Assembly: GCF_018333235.1 (NCBI RefSeq)
Contig: NZ_BORP01000001.1
Coordinates: 496,001 to 560,000, forward strand
DNA: 64,000 nt
Origin: Ornithinibacillus bavariensis
Lineage (GTDB): Bacteria; Bacillota; Bacilli; Bacillales; Amphibacillaceae
Direction: 5' to 3'
Made by a program: the position numbers and the translations under genes. Under the pieces are notes generated by a model. It was not told the origin of the DNA. It searched no databases and saw only the letters and a program-made list of their open reading frames with translations. Positions 52,226 to 61,715 of the stretch are shown here, one piece after another. Position 1 is the first letter of the stretch. Each line of letters starts with the position of its first letter.

Positions 52226-53137
52226 TTAATGAGATGAATGCTCGCTATGATCCTGATCTGATTCCATACTATGATCTTGATCTGACTCCATATGGTGATG
52301 ATGACCAGCATTTTCACCTTCAGGAGCTGGCGCAAATGATAAATGAGTTCCTGTAAATGTCATTTTTCCTAAATGTCCAGGTTCTAATAATTTATTGAAT
52401 TCATCTTCCGTAAGCGGTTCTGCGGTAGAATGAATCTCTCCCACCCATTTATCAAATTCATCTGGTGATAGTGCAGTAGCAGTAAATGTATTTTCAGCAA
52501 ATCCTTTACCACTGAAATTTGCATTTCTTCCCATGTAATCGCCTGGAGATTCTGCTACGAGATTTATTTTAGTTATCATATCAGCCATTGCATACTTTTG
52601 ACCTGCAAGCTGAGGTATCCAGAAGCTTGTTATTGGCCCATAAGAGTATAAACGAAATTCAACAGGGCGATTGGTAGGGAAAAAGACATAATTAACTGTC
52701 TCGACATCCTGTTCCGGATAACTAAAATGCCATTTCCAGTTAGAAGATGAAGCATAAATAATCAGTGGATCTTGATCCTCATACCCATCTGGAACAGATT
52801 CTACCTCATAAGTGGACTTAACAGACATTATTGATAAAAATGTAACAATTAACACTGGAACAATTACAATAATTGCTTCCAATATTGGATTTCCTTTTAT
52901 ATGTGGTGGTTCATAATCATCTGGCTGCTTACTTGCACGATATTTGACCAGCATGATGATTAATAATGTTATGACGATAATAACAATGAACGCCATAGTA
53001 ATAATAGAAATCCATATAACGGATGCAGTTGTTTCAGCTTGTGGTCCTTTTGGATTTAATACTAACAAGGGCTCACAGCCAGCTAAAATGGTGGTAAGTA
53101 GTAACAACGATGAAAAAACTATCCATTTGAATCGCAT
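52226..53137 (-). CDS. qoxA: quinol oxidase subunit II
   Basis: A 303-residue lipoprotein subunit. The signal ends LLTTILAGCEPL, whose Cys is the lipidation site and the only Cys in the protein; the CuA ligands of cytochrome c oxidases are therefore missing, which makes this a quinol oxidase. Two helices anchor it (ISIITMAFIVIIVITLLIIML and AIIVIVPVLIVTFLSIMS), and the soluble cupredoxin domain follows (SNWKWHFSYPEQ, ITSFWIPQLAGQKYAM). The tail is His-rich (HHHHMESDQDHS). First gene of qoxABCD, with GAGAGGAG before ATG. Confidence 0.95.
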   Translation of the reverse strand: MRFKWIVFSSLLLLTTILAGCEPLLVLNPKGPQAETTASVIWISIITMAFIVIIVITLLIIMLVKYRASKQPDDYEPPHIKGNPILEAIIVIVPVLIVTFLSIMSVKSTYEVESVPDGYEDQDPLIIYASSSNWKWHFSYPEQDVETVNYVFFPTNRPVEFRLYSYGPITSFWIPQLAGQKYAMADMITKINLVAESPGDYMGRNANFSGKGFAENTFTATALSPDEFDKWVGEIHSTAEPLTEDEFNKLLEPGHLGKMTFTGTHLSFAPAPEGENAGHHHHMESDQDHSMESDQDHSEHSSH

Positions 53138-53262
53138 GATTACGCTCCTCTCAAAGAATGATTGAACTATAATGAAATTGACAACAGTTCACTTGAACTT
53201 AGTTTTATGGCACAAAGTACCGTTATCATATCTTATTACGATGTGATAAAATGTACAATAGT

Positions 53263-53280
53263 TTGAGAAATACTTCACAA
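53263..53280 (-). promoter_or_regulatory. Rex-like operator upstream of qoxA
   Basis: On the minus strand the sequence is TTGTGAAGTATTTCTCAA, which matches the Rex redox-sensor site TTGTGAA-N4-TTCACAA with a single mismatch. It lies about 125 bases before qoxA. Rex control of this operon is inferred. The spacer 53138-53536 otherwise holds two hairpins and no gene. Confidence 0.45.
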
Positions 53281-53343
53281 ATTGTTCAAGAAAATATGTA
53301 TTTTTTGTGGAAACAGGGCAGAATTCTTGTACAATTGAAATTC

Positions 53344-53379
53344 AAAAGGACATTTCACATATGATATGAAATGTCCTTT
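53344..53379. other. hairpin between qoxA and the YjcZ-like gene
   Basis: AAAGGACATTTCA pairs perfectly with TGAAATGTCCTTT. It has only short T tracts on either side; it may be a terminator for the YjcZ-like transcript. Confidence 0.5.
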
Positions 53380-53473
53380 AGGATAAACGATTTATAGCCC
53401 ACCTCTAGGGAATTTTCTGGTGTAACAAATCTAATCCATTTGTTGGTTGAATGTACAGAAATTTAACTACCTA

Positions 53474-53496
53474 GGACGGGGAAGTTTTTCCCCGCC
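53474..53496 (-). other. GC-rich hairpin downstream of the YjcZ-like gene
   Basis: CGGGGAA and TTCCCCG form a short stable stem with a 4-base loop, 41 bases beyond the stop codon. No T run follows. Confidence 0.4.
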
Positions 53497-53536
53497 ATGT
53501 TGATAGTTTAGGTGGAAAAAGAGTAATGGTTTCACA

Positions 53537-53665
53537 TTACAGCCAAGCAGCACCTACGATGATTAGAAGGATAAATAACACGACAATCAAAGCAAATCCT
53601 CCGCCATATCCGTAGCCAGCTCCGAAGCCGTATCCGCCATAACCACAGCCGTATCCAAATGACAT
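53537..53665 (-). CDS. YjcZ family sporulation protein
   Basis: A 42-residue protein: a Gly/Tyr-rich half with repeated Gly-Tyr-Gly ([20 protein letters not shown]) and a hydrophobic helix ([18 protein letters not shown]). This is the exact pattern of the YjcZ/sporulation membrane peptide family. ATG has a perfect AGGAGGG upstream. Too short for routine ORF calling, but clear. Confidence 0.88.
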   Translation of the reverse strand: MSFGYGCGYGGYGFGAGYGYGGGFALIVVLFILLIIVGAAWL

Positions 53666-53832
53666 ACTAAAATCCCTCCTAACATTTATTCAGAATTTGA
53701 AGAGCAATATAAAATTAGTCTGGCTCTTCTCGGGTAAACACTTTTATTATCAGTGTTTGTTAATACTATATGAACCTAGAAATAATTGTGTTTGGGTTAT
53801 ACACCTAGGTACAAGTAAATCTGTATATTTGC

Positions 53833-54615
53833 CTATTTTTCTATAAAAGCAATTTTTTCCGAGGGTATCGATAATAAATCTTTGCTTTCCTTACCAGTCT
53901 GCTGGCAATAACGATTAACTAAATAGTAACCTACACAATATCCTGCCATATGAGGAAATAATTTTTTACCATAAAGAATTTCAGTAACTCGACGCGATGA
54001 TTTTGGCAAGTCAGCATTTGGTTGCACAATAGATTTCCAAATTTTTTCTGCTTCCTTCTGTGTATAATATTGCGTCCATGGAGCTTGGAGCTCTTTGCCA
54101 TATCTTTCATTAACCGCTTGTTCAGCCATGCCTTCTAATACAATCACATCTAATAGGGAATAGTCCTTCTCATCTTTAGGGTTATGAGCAAGGCGGCAAC
54201 AATGATTATATTCATGGGTAAAGAGTGCTCTTATTTCATTTTCGCTGTTTATATCTGAAATAAAGAGAAATAACTTATCACGGAAAGAAAGTCCAGATCT
54301 TCCATTGTATTGTTCCATTATTTGACGGTTATAGGTATTAGAAGGAAAGATGAAAATCGGTATATTATTACCTTTCCACAGTTTCGACAATTTTTCTTCT
54401 TCTTGTTGAACAATGCCCCAGACATTCTTTTTTCGTAATGATTCAACCAACGCTTCTCCATTACGCACTGGTTTGTAATACATCCCATGCTGTGTTAAAT
54501 ACTTTGCAACATCCTTTTCGTCAGCATTATCAAAATAACTGGATAACTTTTTAAAAATTTCATCGGGCTTTTGATATGCCTTTTCAAGCCATTTATCAGT
54601 ACGTATAACAGTCAA
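53833..54615 (-). CDS. DUF2268 predicted zinc protease (YjaZ-like)
   Basis: A 260-residue soluble protein with a metalloprotease-type His-Glu-x-x-His motif, HEYNH at residues 134-138, and a downstream Glu in VLEGMAEQAV that could be the third ligand. This layout is that of DUF2268, which includes B. subtilis YjaZ. No signal peptide is seen. The TTG at 54615 has AAAGGAG 8 bases upstream; the frame is open to 54684 without a better site. Substrate unknown. Confidence 0.8.
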   Translation of the reverse strand: MTVIRTDKWLEKAYQKPDEIFKKLSSYFDNADEKDVAKYLTQHGMYYKPVRNGEALVESLRKKNVWGIVQQEEEKLSKLWKGNNIPIFIFPSNTYNRQIMEQYNGRSGLSFRDKLFLFISDINSENEIRALFTHEYNHCCRLAHNPKDEKDYSLLDVIVLEGMAEQAVNERYGKELQAPWTQYYTQKEAEKIWKSIVQPNADLPKSSRRVTEILYGKKLFPHMAGYCVGYYLVNRYCQQTGKESKDLLSIPSEKIAFIEK

Positions 54616-54692
54616 TTGCTTCACTCCTTTTAATATCTTGAAAGCTATAAGTTTTGCAGGGTGGGTGAAGTTGTTTAAATACAAAAAAGAAA

Positions 54693-54721
54693 AGAGGATT
54701 CGACTAGGGTGGTCAAATCCT
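54693..54721 (-). terminator. terminator of the Hsp20 gene
   Basis: On the minus strand a stem near GGATT-GAC/GTC-AATCC is followed by CTTTTCTTTTTT, 13 bases beyond the hsp20 stop. Confidence 0.65.
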
Positions 54722-54734
54722 TACTAGATTTTCT

Positions 54735-55196
54735 TTAGGAATCATCGATTTCTATTAATCTTCTTTTCATGCTTTCAGGTTTAGGAATAGTAATCGTTAA
54801 GATTTGATTTTTGAATGAAGCTTTTATTTTGTTTTGCGGTATATCAAATGGTAGGTTAACAACTTGCTCCTTGCGATGGAAGCTTTGTCTTCTAAATAGA
54901 GTTTGTTGTTTCGTATCTTCTTCTTTTATTATCCGATTATCATCTACTCGAATACGAAGCTGATTACCTGAAGCTTCGATTTGAATCTGTTCCTTCGTAT
55001 AATCTCCTAGCTCTGCTTTGACAACAAAGTGTGAATCCTTTTCATACATATCTACCCAGAATGGCTTTAACTGAAATTGCTCATTCATTTGCTTAAAGGA
55101 TTGGTTGAAAAAGGAATCCATTTGCCTCATAAAGTCATGTAAAGGGGTCATATCAATATCGAAGCGTCCCGGTAATCTATTCCTTCTTGCACCCAT
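54735..55196 (-). CDS. Hsp20/alpha-crystallin family small heat-shock protein
   Basis: A 153-residue chaperone. The N-terminal arm (PLHDFMRQMDSFFNQSFKQM) is followed by an alpha-crystallin domain from about residue 45 (WVDMYEKDSHFVVKAELGDY to ASFKNQILTITIP, with the conserved NQ/G-x-L strand) and a short tail ending IEIDDS; the exact I-x-I motif is seen as LIEI. ATG at 55196 has GGGGTG 6 bases upstream. Members hold unfolding proteins for refolding. No CIRCE or CtsR site is evident. Confidence 0.9.
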   Translation of the reverse strand: MGARRNRLPGRFDIDMTPLHDFMRQMDSFFNQSFKQMNEQFQLKPFWVDMYEKDSHFVVKAELGDYTKEQIQIEASGNQLRIRVDDNRIIKEEDTKQQTLFRRQSFHRKEQVVNLPFDIPQNKIKASFKNQILTITIPKPESMKRRLIEIDDS

Positions 55197-55302
55197 ATAG
55201 TTCACCCCAGTATGGCTAATTTTTATTAACAGATTATGCTAAACGCCACAAAAAGTACTGGGCTTCTTATGTAACACTTAACGAGACAAAATAAATTTTA
55301 AC

Positions 55303-56133
55303 TTATTTATCAGAAGTGAATAAGCGTATTTGATGATAAAGTTCCAGTGGTTTTTCTTCTGTAATAAGATGACCTGCTCGTTCATATGAAATTAACCTTG
55401 CGTTTGGCAGGTCCTTTACTAATTTTTTTCCTATTGTTAAGGGGACAACCCTGTCTTCCTCGCCCCAAAGCAAGAGGGTGGGGGTATGAATCTTTTGCAG
55501 CTCTTCACTTCGTAAATCACCTTCACGATGGCGTAATAGTCTGACTAGTGCTTTCGAAAAATTTTTGTCTTGAAGCGGCCTTCCATATTCCTCAATTTGA
55601 TCATTGGTTATAAGTGAGTGATCATAAAAAACATTCTTTAAGTTTTGTATAACCGTTTGAGGTCCGATTTTCTGCTTAGCAAGTAAATGGAAAAAGGGTA
55701 GATATGAACAGTAAATAAGTAATGATCTAGCTCTTGGTAGATAGCCTGAACTACTAAAAAGTATTAACCTCTTGACCCTATTCGGAGCTCTTTTAGCAGT
55801 ATACAGTGCAATTTGCCCACCCATTGAATGACCGGCTATGTACGCTTCTTTTATAGAGAAGTAGTGCAAGCACTCTAAAACTAGATGAGCGTAATTATTA
55901 AACGAATAAATAAAGGATGTTGATTTTTCACTTTTTCCAAAACCAGGTAAGTCTATAGCAATTACCGAAAAATTATTAGCTAGTAATGGTTTTAAGCGAT
56001 GGAAGGTATAGGATGATGCAACAAAGCCATGAATTAATATGATTGGAGGCTTATCCTGAATTACGTATTCACAATATATATTTGTATCTAATAGACGGAT
56101 AAAGGTTTTGGTGTATTCCATATTATTCTTCAT
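55303..56133 (-). CDS. alpha/beta hydrolase
   Basis: A 276-residue alpha/beta-hydrolase fold enzyme. The oxyanion HGFVASS loop is near residue 35, the nucleophile elbow is AGHSMGGQIAL (Ser at about residue 99), the acid is in LLWGEEDRVVPL and the His in RAGHLITEE. There is no signal peptide. The substrate cannot be predicted. The frame has two possible starts (MKNNMEY), with a weak GGTGGTG before the first. Confidence 0.88.
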   Translation of the reverse strand: MKNNMEYTKTFIRLLDTNIYCEYVIQDKPPIILIHGFVASSYTFHRLKPLLANNFSVIAIDLPGFGKSEKSTSFIYSFNNYAHLVLECLHYFSIKEAYIAGHSMGGQIALYTAKRAPNRVKRLILFSSSGYLPRARSLLIYCSYLPFFHLLAKQKIGPQTVIQNLKNVFYDHSLITNDQIEEYGRPLQDKNFSKALVRLLRHREGDLRSEELQKIHTPTLLLWGEEDRVVPLTIGKKLVKDLPNARLISYERAGHLITEEKPLELYHQIRLFTSDK

Positions 56134-56365
56134 TTCACCACCAATAATAATTGTATATACAGTATAGTCAACATTGGAATAGAAATTAACTTTTTTTTCT
56201 ATTCCTTTATATATTCAACGCAATTCGATTTCTGTAGGAAATTTTTCCTGAATCTTTCACAATATGTCTACTCACATTTCCCAACTTTTTTAGGCTCCTT
56301 TGCTTATTTTCAACCTTTAATTTTCCGAATATAATGAAAAATGTAAGAATGAGAGGAGGAGCTTA

Positions 56366-57577
56366 ATGAAGAAGTCTTGGTTAGGTGTGTTAATTTTTGC
56401 AACACTAGTGCTGTTATTTCCAATTGTGGGCAGTGCTCAAGCAGATGATGGGAAGTTAGAAAAACTCTCCATTAATGTCAATCCGAATCCAGCGGTAGAA
56501 AAAGAAGAGTTTGTTAAAAGTGAAGTTATTGTTAAATTCAAGGATAAGGTTGCCGTTCAATCGCAAGAAAATGTGATTAAAAGTGTAAATGCAAAGGTAA
56601 AAGCAGATCTGGATATTGTTAAATCTCCGTTCTTAGTGCTTGAGGTAGGGAATGTTGATGCTGTGGTTAAGGCATTGAATAACAATCCCAATGTTGAGTA
56701 TGCAGAGCCTAATTACTTACTTCACGCCACATGGACACCAAACGATCCATATTACAGCCCTAGCTACCAATACGGGTTATTCAATACGTATGCCAGTCAA
56801 GCTTGGGATGTAGCGCGGGGTAGCTCCAATCAAGAGATTGCGGTACTAGATACTGGGGTTGATTATAATCATCCAGATTTAGATGGCAAGGTTATTCGTG
56901 GCTATGACTTTGTTCAAAATGATATGGCACCAATGGATCAAAACGGACATGGCACACATGTTGCAGGAATAGCAGCTGCTGAAACCAATAATGCTACTGG
57001 TATTGCAGGAATGGCTCCAAACACAAAAATTCTAGCAGTACGCGTATTGGATGCAAATGGAAGTGGATCTCTAGCCAATATTGCTGATGGCATTATTTAT
57101 GCTGCAGACGCTGGTGCTGAGGTTATTAACCTATCCCTTGGCTGTGATTGCGCTACAAAAACATTAGAGAATGCTGTTAATTATGCATGGAATAAGGGTG
57201 TTGTACTAGTTGCCGCAGCTGGGAACGATGGAGTGAACACTACATTTGAACCAGCCTCATATGCAAATGTTATTGCAGTAGGAGCGGTTGATTCCAATAA
57301 TAGAAAGGCTAGCTTCTCTAACTGGGGGACTTGGGTTGATGTTATGGCGCCTGGTGTTGATATTGCTTCCACATATCCTGGCAACCGTTATGTTTACATG
57401 TCAGGTACTTCAATGGCTTCTCCGTATGTTGCTGGTCAAGCAGCATTACTAAAAGGTCAAAATCGAAGTAATTCACAGGTGCGTGCAGCTATTCAAAATA
57501 CAGCTTCATCCATGAGTGGTGTTGGTACTTATGTGAAATATGGTTTAATTAATGTAAATAACTCAGTAAGATATTAA
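56366..57577 (+). CDS. thermitase-like S8 subtilisin-type protease, secreted
   Basis: A 403-residue secreted subtilase with an export signal (WLGVLIFATLVLLFPIVGSAQA), a propeptide of the I9 type (SEVIVKFKDK to VEYAEPNYLL, residues 52-118), and the catalytic domain with Asp162 (LDTGVDYNHPD), His195 (NGHGTHVAG), Asn287 (AAAGND) and Ser349 (SGTSMASP). GCDC at about residues 259-262 may form a disulfide or bind a metal. It has no added domains, unlike the large protease at 13.7 kb. ATG has GAGGAGG upstream. Monocistronic. Confidence 0.93.
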   Translation: MKKSWLGVLIFATLVLLFPIVGSAQADDGKLEKLSINVNPNPAVEKEEFVKSEVIVKFKDKVAVQSQENVIKSVNAKVKADLDIVKSPFLVLEVGNVDAVVKALNNNPNVEYAEPNYLLHATWTPNDPYYSPSYQYGLFNTYASQAWDVARGSSNQEIAVLDTGVDYNHPDLDGKVIRGYDFVQNDMAPMDQNGHGTHVAGIAAAETNNATGIAGMAPNTKILAVRVLDANGSGSLANIADGIIYAADAGAEVINLSLGCDCATKTLENAVNYAWNKGVVLVAAAGNDGVNTTFEPASYANVIAVGAVDSNNRKASFSNWGTWVDVMAPGVDIASTYPGNRYVYMSGTSMASPYVAGQAALLKGQNRSNSQVRAAIQNTASSMSGVGTYVKYGLINVNNSVRY

Positions 57578-57582
57578 TTATA

Positions 57583-57614
57583 AACGGAACAGAGGCAGCT
57601 CTGTTCCGCTTTTA
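57583..57614. terminator. bidirectional terminator
   Basis: CGGAACAGAG pairs perfectly with CTCTGTTCCG around GCAG, followed by CTTTTA, between the convergent protease and acyl-CoA synthetase genes. Confidence 0.85.
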
Positions 57615-57616
57615 GT

Positions 57617-59581
57617 CTAAATTTTTGTACGTGCGTCCAATGAGTTTTGTAACATATTAACTGTCGATGGATCCTCTAGTCCAGTAATATCACCTGTTAC
57701 AGTTCCTTTTACAATTATTTCCTTTAGTAGTCGTCGCATTATTTTTCCACTTACTGTTTTCGGTAATGCTTCTGCCACAATAATTTCCTTAGGTCTAGCG
57801 ATTGCCCCAATTTGTTCCACAATACTTTTACTAATATTTTCATGAAGGCTAGGAGACTCATCATAGCCTTCTGATAGTCGGACAAATACGACAGGAACTT
57901 CTCCTTTAATCGAATCAGGTATTCCAATCACTGCCACCTCAGATACACCTTCCACTTCTAACACGGCACTTTCCATTTCCATAGTACTTAAGCGGTGACC
58001 AGCAACATTAAATGCATCATCAGACCGACCAACTACCCAAATATAGCCATCATTATCTATTAATGCTAAATCAGAGGCATAGTAACAGCCTTCTACCTGA
58101 CTAAAGTAAGCCTGGTAATATCTCTCTGGCTCCTTCCAAAGCGTTCGACATAACATAGGGAATGGTTTGCGGATTACAAGATTTCCTAATGTCCCAGGCT
58201 TTACAGGATTGCCATCATTATCGACAACAGCGACATCTGCTCCTAAGAATTGGACTCCAGCAGATCCAGGTTTCATTGGTGTTAACCAGGCAGCCCCTGC
58301 AATTGGACAACCTGCCGTTTCTGTTTGGCCCCATGTATTGTTTACGGAGATTTGTTTTTTACCTAATGTTTCATAGGTCCAATGCCATGTTTCTGGATCA
58401 AACGGTTCTCCAACTAGAGATATTACGTCTAAGCAGGAAAGGTCGAATTTTTTTAATACTTCATTACCAAGACTCTTTAGCATCCGTAATGCAGTAGGAG
58501 CAGTGAATAATTTATTTACCCGATATTTTTCCATGATTTGATAAAAACGATCCTTTGTAGGATAGTCGGGTGCCCCCTCGTAGACGACAGTCGTAACACC
58601 ATTACTAAGGGCACCCGCAATTCCCCATATATGCATTGTTAACCACCCGATATCTGCTGAACACCAAAATACATCGTCTTTTTGATGTGCCATATGATAC
58701 TTTGCGTATATATAGTTTTGAATCACAAATGCCATTCCAGAATGAACCACTCCTTTTGGCTTACCAGTTGTCCCACTAGTATAAAAAACAATTCCAGGTT
58801 CATTAGCTTCTATATGTTCTGGCTCGCACGTCATACTCATTTTTAATCTTAGCTCTTCCCACCAATAATCTCTTCCTGGCTGCATATCCATATCGGTATT
58901 GAAGCGGTTAACAACGATAACTGCTTCTACAGAAGGTATTTCAGGAATAACTTGATCCACTTTTTCTTTTAAATAAATTTTCTTCCCACGACGCTGAGTG
59001 GCATCTGCTGTTACCATTACTTTCGGTTCAAATGCTGTTAATCTATCCTTTAATGATTTTTCAGAGTAACCGGAAAAAATGGTGTTGTATACTGCGCCAA
59101 TACGAAAACATGCAAGTACAGCAATAAATGCCTCTGCTAAATTAGGTAGGTATATTGCAACACAATCTCCTTTGGAAACACCGAATGATTTTAGAGCATT
59201 TGCAAAGCGATTTACTTCAGCTAATAACATATTATAGGTAAAAAATGTGGTATCACCATTTTCACCCTCCCAAATTAATGCGGTGCGATTACCAGCTCCA
59301 GCTTCAACATGACGATCTATTAGATTCACACAGGGATTACTAATCCCGCCTTCAAAAAAGCGAAAATCGGGAAGCTGACCTGTCATGGTTTTTTTCCACG
59401 GTTTATACCAAACTAATTCACGAGCAACATTGTCCCAAAAGGCTTCAGGATTTTTTTGTGAGGCAATCAGTAATTCTTGGAATGCCTTTCGTGAGCCAAT
59501 AGTAGTTGCTTTTGCCTTATTCTCATCCGGCTGAATAAGCTTACTGTTCTCTACAACCTGTAAAATTCCACCCACATCCAT
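57617..59581 (-). CDS. acetyl-CoA synthetase-like acyl-CoA ligase
   Basis: A 654-residue AMP-forming ligase of the Acs/PrpE type. AMP-binding motifs are complete: VFYTSGTTGKPKGVVHS, DIGWLTMHIWGI, NNTWGQTETAGCP, the hinge-region YWVVGRSDDAFNVAGHR and the C-terminal catalytic lysine in LPKTVSGKIMRR. Where acetate-specific Acs has Trp (TWWQTE), this one has Gly (TWGQTE). In Acs that Trp limits the pocket to acetate, so propionate or another longer acid is likely here; this is inference. Length matches Acs. ATG has AAGGAGG upstream. Confidence 0.88.
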   Translation of the reverse strand: MDVGGILQVVENSKLIQPDENKAKATTIGSRKAFQELLIASQKNPEAFWDNVARELVWYKPWKKTMTGQLPDFRFFEGGISNPCVNLIDRHVEAGAGNRTALIWEGENGDTTFFTYNMLLAEVNRFANALKSFGVSKGDCVAIYLPNLAEAFIAVLACFRIGAVYNTIFSGYSEKSLKDRLTAFEPKVMVTADATQRRGKKIYLKEKVDQVIPEIPSVEAVIVVNRFNTDMDMQPGRDYWWEELRLKMSMTCEPEHIEANEPGIVFYTSGTTGKPKGVVHSGMAFVIQNYIYAKYHMAHQKDDVFWCSADIGWLTMHIWGIAGALSNGVTTVVYEGAPDYPTKDRFYQIMEKYRVNKLFTAPTALRMLKSLGNEVLKKFDLSCLDVISLVGEPFDPETWHWTYETLGKKQISVNNTWGQTETAGCPIAGAAWLTPMKPGSAGVQFLGADVAVVDNDGNPVKPGTLGNLVIRKPFPMLCRTLWKEPERYYQAYFSQVEGCYYASDLALIDNDGYIWVVGRSDDAFNVAGHRLSTMEMESAVLEVEGVSEVAVIGIPDSIKGEVPVVFVRLSEGYDESPSLHENISKSIVEQIGAIARPKEIIVAEALPKTVSGKIMRRLLKEIIVKGTVTGDITGLEDPSTVNMLQNSLDARTKI

Positions 59582-59834
59582 TTTTTTATCCTCCTTAAAT
59601 AGTACTAATTTGTAATTTATATTATATTAATTTTCGGAATAAATAAATGAATCTTTGGTAGGAATTATTACCTGGTACTAATTTTTATTGCTACTTTAAT
59701 CTATCTAGAATGATCTTTTCTGATAGAGGTGAGTTAGGGGATAGAGTTTCGAGTGTAGCTATCATTTTAGTCATAGGGAAAGTATGGAATAGGAGAAGGG
59801 GAGTGAATGGTTTATGGAGATTTAATAAAAGGAA

Positions 59835-59862
59835 AAAGAGGCTAAGGATGAATAGCCTCTTT
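59835..59862 (-). terminator. terminator of the BCCT gene
   Basis: AAAGAGGCTA pairs perfectly with TAGCCTCTTT; on the minus strand a T-rich run follows, directly after the BCCT stop codon. The spacer to 59581 has no other gene I trust. Confidence 0.85.
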
Positions 59863-61462
59863 AGTCCGCTTTGTCCTGCGTGTTTGTCTTTTTCTCTATG
59901 TTTCTTCTGTCAATATAGATGGTAGGAGAACGGTATTCCTTTTGTGCACGTATATCCTCGCCAGCAGCCTTGATAAACGATATTCCCAGTAATATCATGA
60001 TAAACATTACTGGAAATCCAGCTACAATACTTGCGGTTTGCAGTGCCTCCAGATCTCCATAGAACATTAAAACAAGTGGTAATAACAATAATGCGAAAGC
60101 CCAAAATAAACGATTCCAACGCATGGCTTCTCCACCAGGGACATGTTTTTGAACGACAGCAGCTAAAATGTAAGATGCTGAATCAAAGGTGGTAGAGAGA
60201 AAAATAATAGCTAGGATCGTGAAAACAATGACTATAAAGCTTGAGATAGGTAATTGATGTAGGATTGCAATGATAGTTGCAGATGCCCCATTTTCATTCA
60301 TGAAATTAATGACATCAAAGGATTCAGAGAGCTGTAAGTAAAGCCCAAAGTTTCCTAAAATGCCGAAAAACAAAATACATCCTAGTGTACCATAGATTAA
60401 AGTACCAAAAATCATCTCTCGTATGGTTCTACCGTATGAAATTCTGGCAACAAATAACCCTACAAATGGAGCATAGACTGTCCACCAAGCCCAATAGAAA
60501 ATTGTCCATGATTCTGGAAAATGGGTTGCAGGATAACCTTTGATTTGTGCTAAAGGCTCTAACCAAGTAGCCATATGAAAGAAGTTATCTAATAAAACCC
60601 CTAGACTTGTAAACGTGGATTCGCTAATAAATACAGTAGGCCCAAAGACAAAAATAAAGATTAAGATGAAGATTGCCAACCAAATATTAACATCGCTTAG
60701 TACCTTAATCCCCTTATTTAACCCAGAATAGGCACTTGCTGCAAAGATGCATGTACATAGCACCATAATCCCTGTCTTTAGACCGAGGCTAACTGGGATG
60801 CCAGTAATATCGTGAACACCTTCTGCAATCATTGGTGTTCCTAGCGCAAGTGTTGTTCCAGCACCACCCAATAACCCGAAAATAAACAACACATCAATAA
60901 TTGTACCGATTGGTCCATCTGCTAGTCGTCCTATAACTGGTCGAGTTGCAGCGCTTATTTTTAGTACTGGTTTTTTTCGTACAAAATAAAAATATGCAAT
61001 TGGTAGAGCTGGGATTGTATAAATCGCCCAGGCAATAGGTCCCCAGTGGAATATTCCATAGGTTGCTGCTAGTTCAATCGCTTCCTTTGTTTCTGGTGTC
61101 ACACCAAAGGGAGGCCCTTGATAATAGTAGGCCCATTCAATCATCCCCCAGTAGAGGATGCTCGCACCAATTCCAGCAGAAAACAGCATTGCTGCCCAAG
61201 AAAATGAGCCGAATTCCTTTTCGGTTCCACGCTTACCTAATTTTATTTTCCCATATTTACTAAATGCAACATAAAGGAGAAAAACTAACGAGAATAAACC
61301 GAGTGCTAAATAGAGAACCCCGAATTTTCCAGTGAGGAAATTATTGGCCATATTAATTGCTGCTTCTCCTGCCTCTGGAAAGAAGATTAATGGTAATGTG
61401 ACCGCTAGTAAAACCACCAACGCACCAATAAATGTGGGCCAATCAATCAGTTTTGCATTCAT
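59861..61462 (-). CDS. BCCT family betaine/choline transporter
   Basis: A 533-residue transporter with 12 helices, of the betaine-carnitine-choline family that takes up compatible solutes by sodium symport. The aromatic box SWTIFYWAWWTVYAPFVG and the GASILYWGMIEWAYYYQGPP segment near residue 100 are signatures, with the glycine-rich GLLGGAGTTLALGTP stretch. The soluble tail is short and basic (RSPTIYIDRRNIEKK). B. subtilis OpuD is the closest named relative I can suggest. It fits a salt-tolerant lifestyle. Monocistronic. Confidence 0.92.
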   Translation of the reverse strand: MNAKLIDWPTFIGALVVLLAVTLPLIFFPEAGEAAINMANNFLTGKFGVLYLALGLFSLVFLLYVAFSKYGKIKLGKRGTEKEFGSFSWAAMLFSAGIGASILYWGMIEWAYYYQGPPFGVTPETKEAIELAATYGIFHWGPIAWAIYTIPALPIAYFYFVRKKPVLKISAATRPVIGRLADGPIGTIIDVLFIFGLLGGAGTTLALGTPMIAEGVHDITGIPVSLGLKTGIMVLCTCIFAASAYSGLNKGIKVLSDVNIWLAIFILIFIFVFGPTVFISESTFTSLGVLLDNFFHMATWLEPLAQIKGYPATHFPESWTIFYWAWWTVYAPFVGLFVARISYGRTIREMIFGTLIYGTLGCILFFGILGNFGLYLQLSESFDVINFMNENGASATIIAILHQLPISSFIVIVFTILAIIFLSTTFDSASYILAAVVQKHVPGGEAMRWNRLFWAFALLLLPLVLMFYGDLEALQTASIVAGFPVMFIMILLGISFIKAAGEDIRAQKEYRSPTIYIDRRNIEKKTNTQDKAD

Positions 61463-61715
61463 GCGGACATTCCTTCCTTTTGACTCTCAAAATTTAAATG
61501 ATAATCTTAATATGTACATTTTCCTTAATCCCATTATGAATAAACCATTTTCCAAGCCTATATTTTAAAAATATTGTTATTCGTCCTTGTAATGGTTAAT
61601 TTATTTATAAGATATTAAGTTCTTCTGTGCTGTAGAAAATTCGTGGTTATAGTAAAATAGGCCATATCCTTAATTGATATTACTAAAGCCCATAGAAATG
61701 AGGGGGAATCCAGTT

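Noticed and set aside
59710-59925. 71-residue plus-strand frame between the acyl-CoA synthetase and BCCT genes
   Set aside because: It runs through the BCCT terminator and into the end of that gene on the opposite strand.
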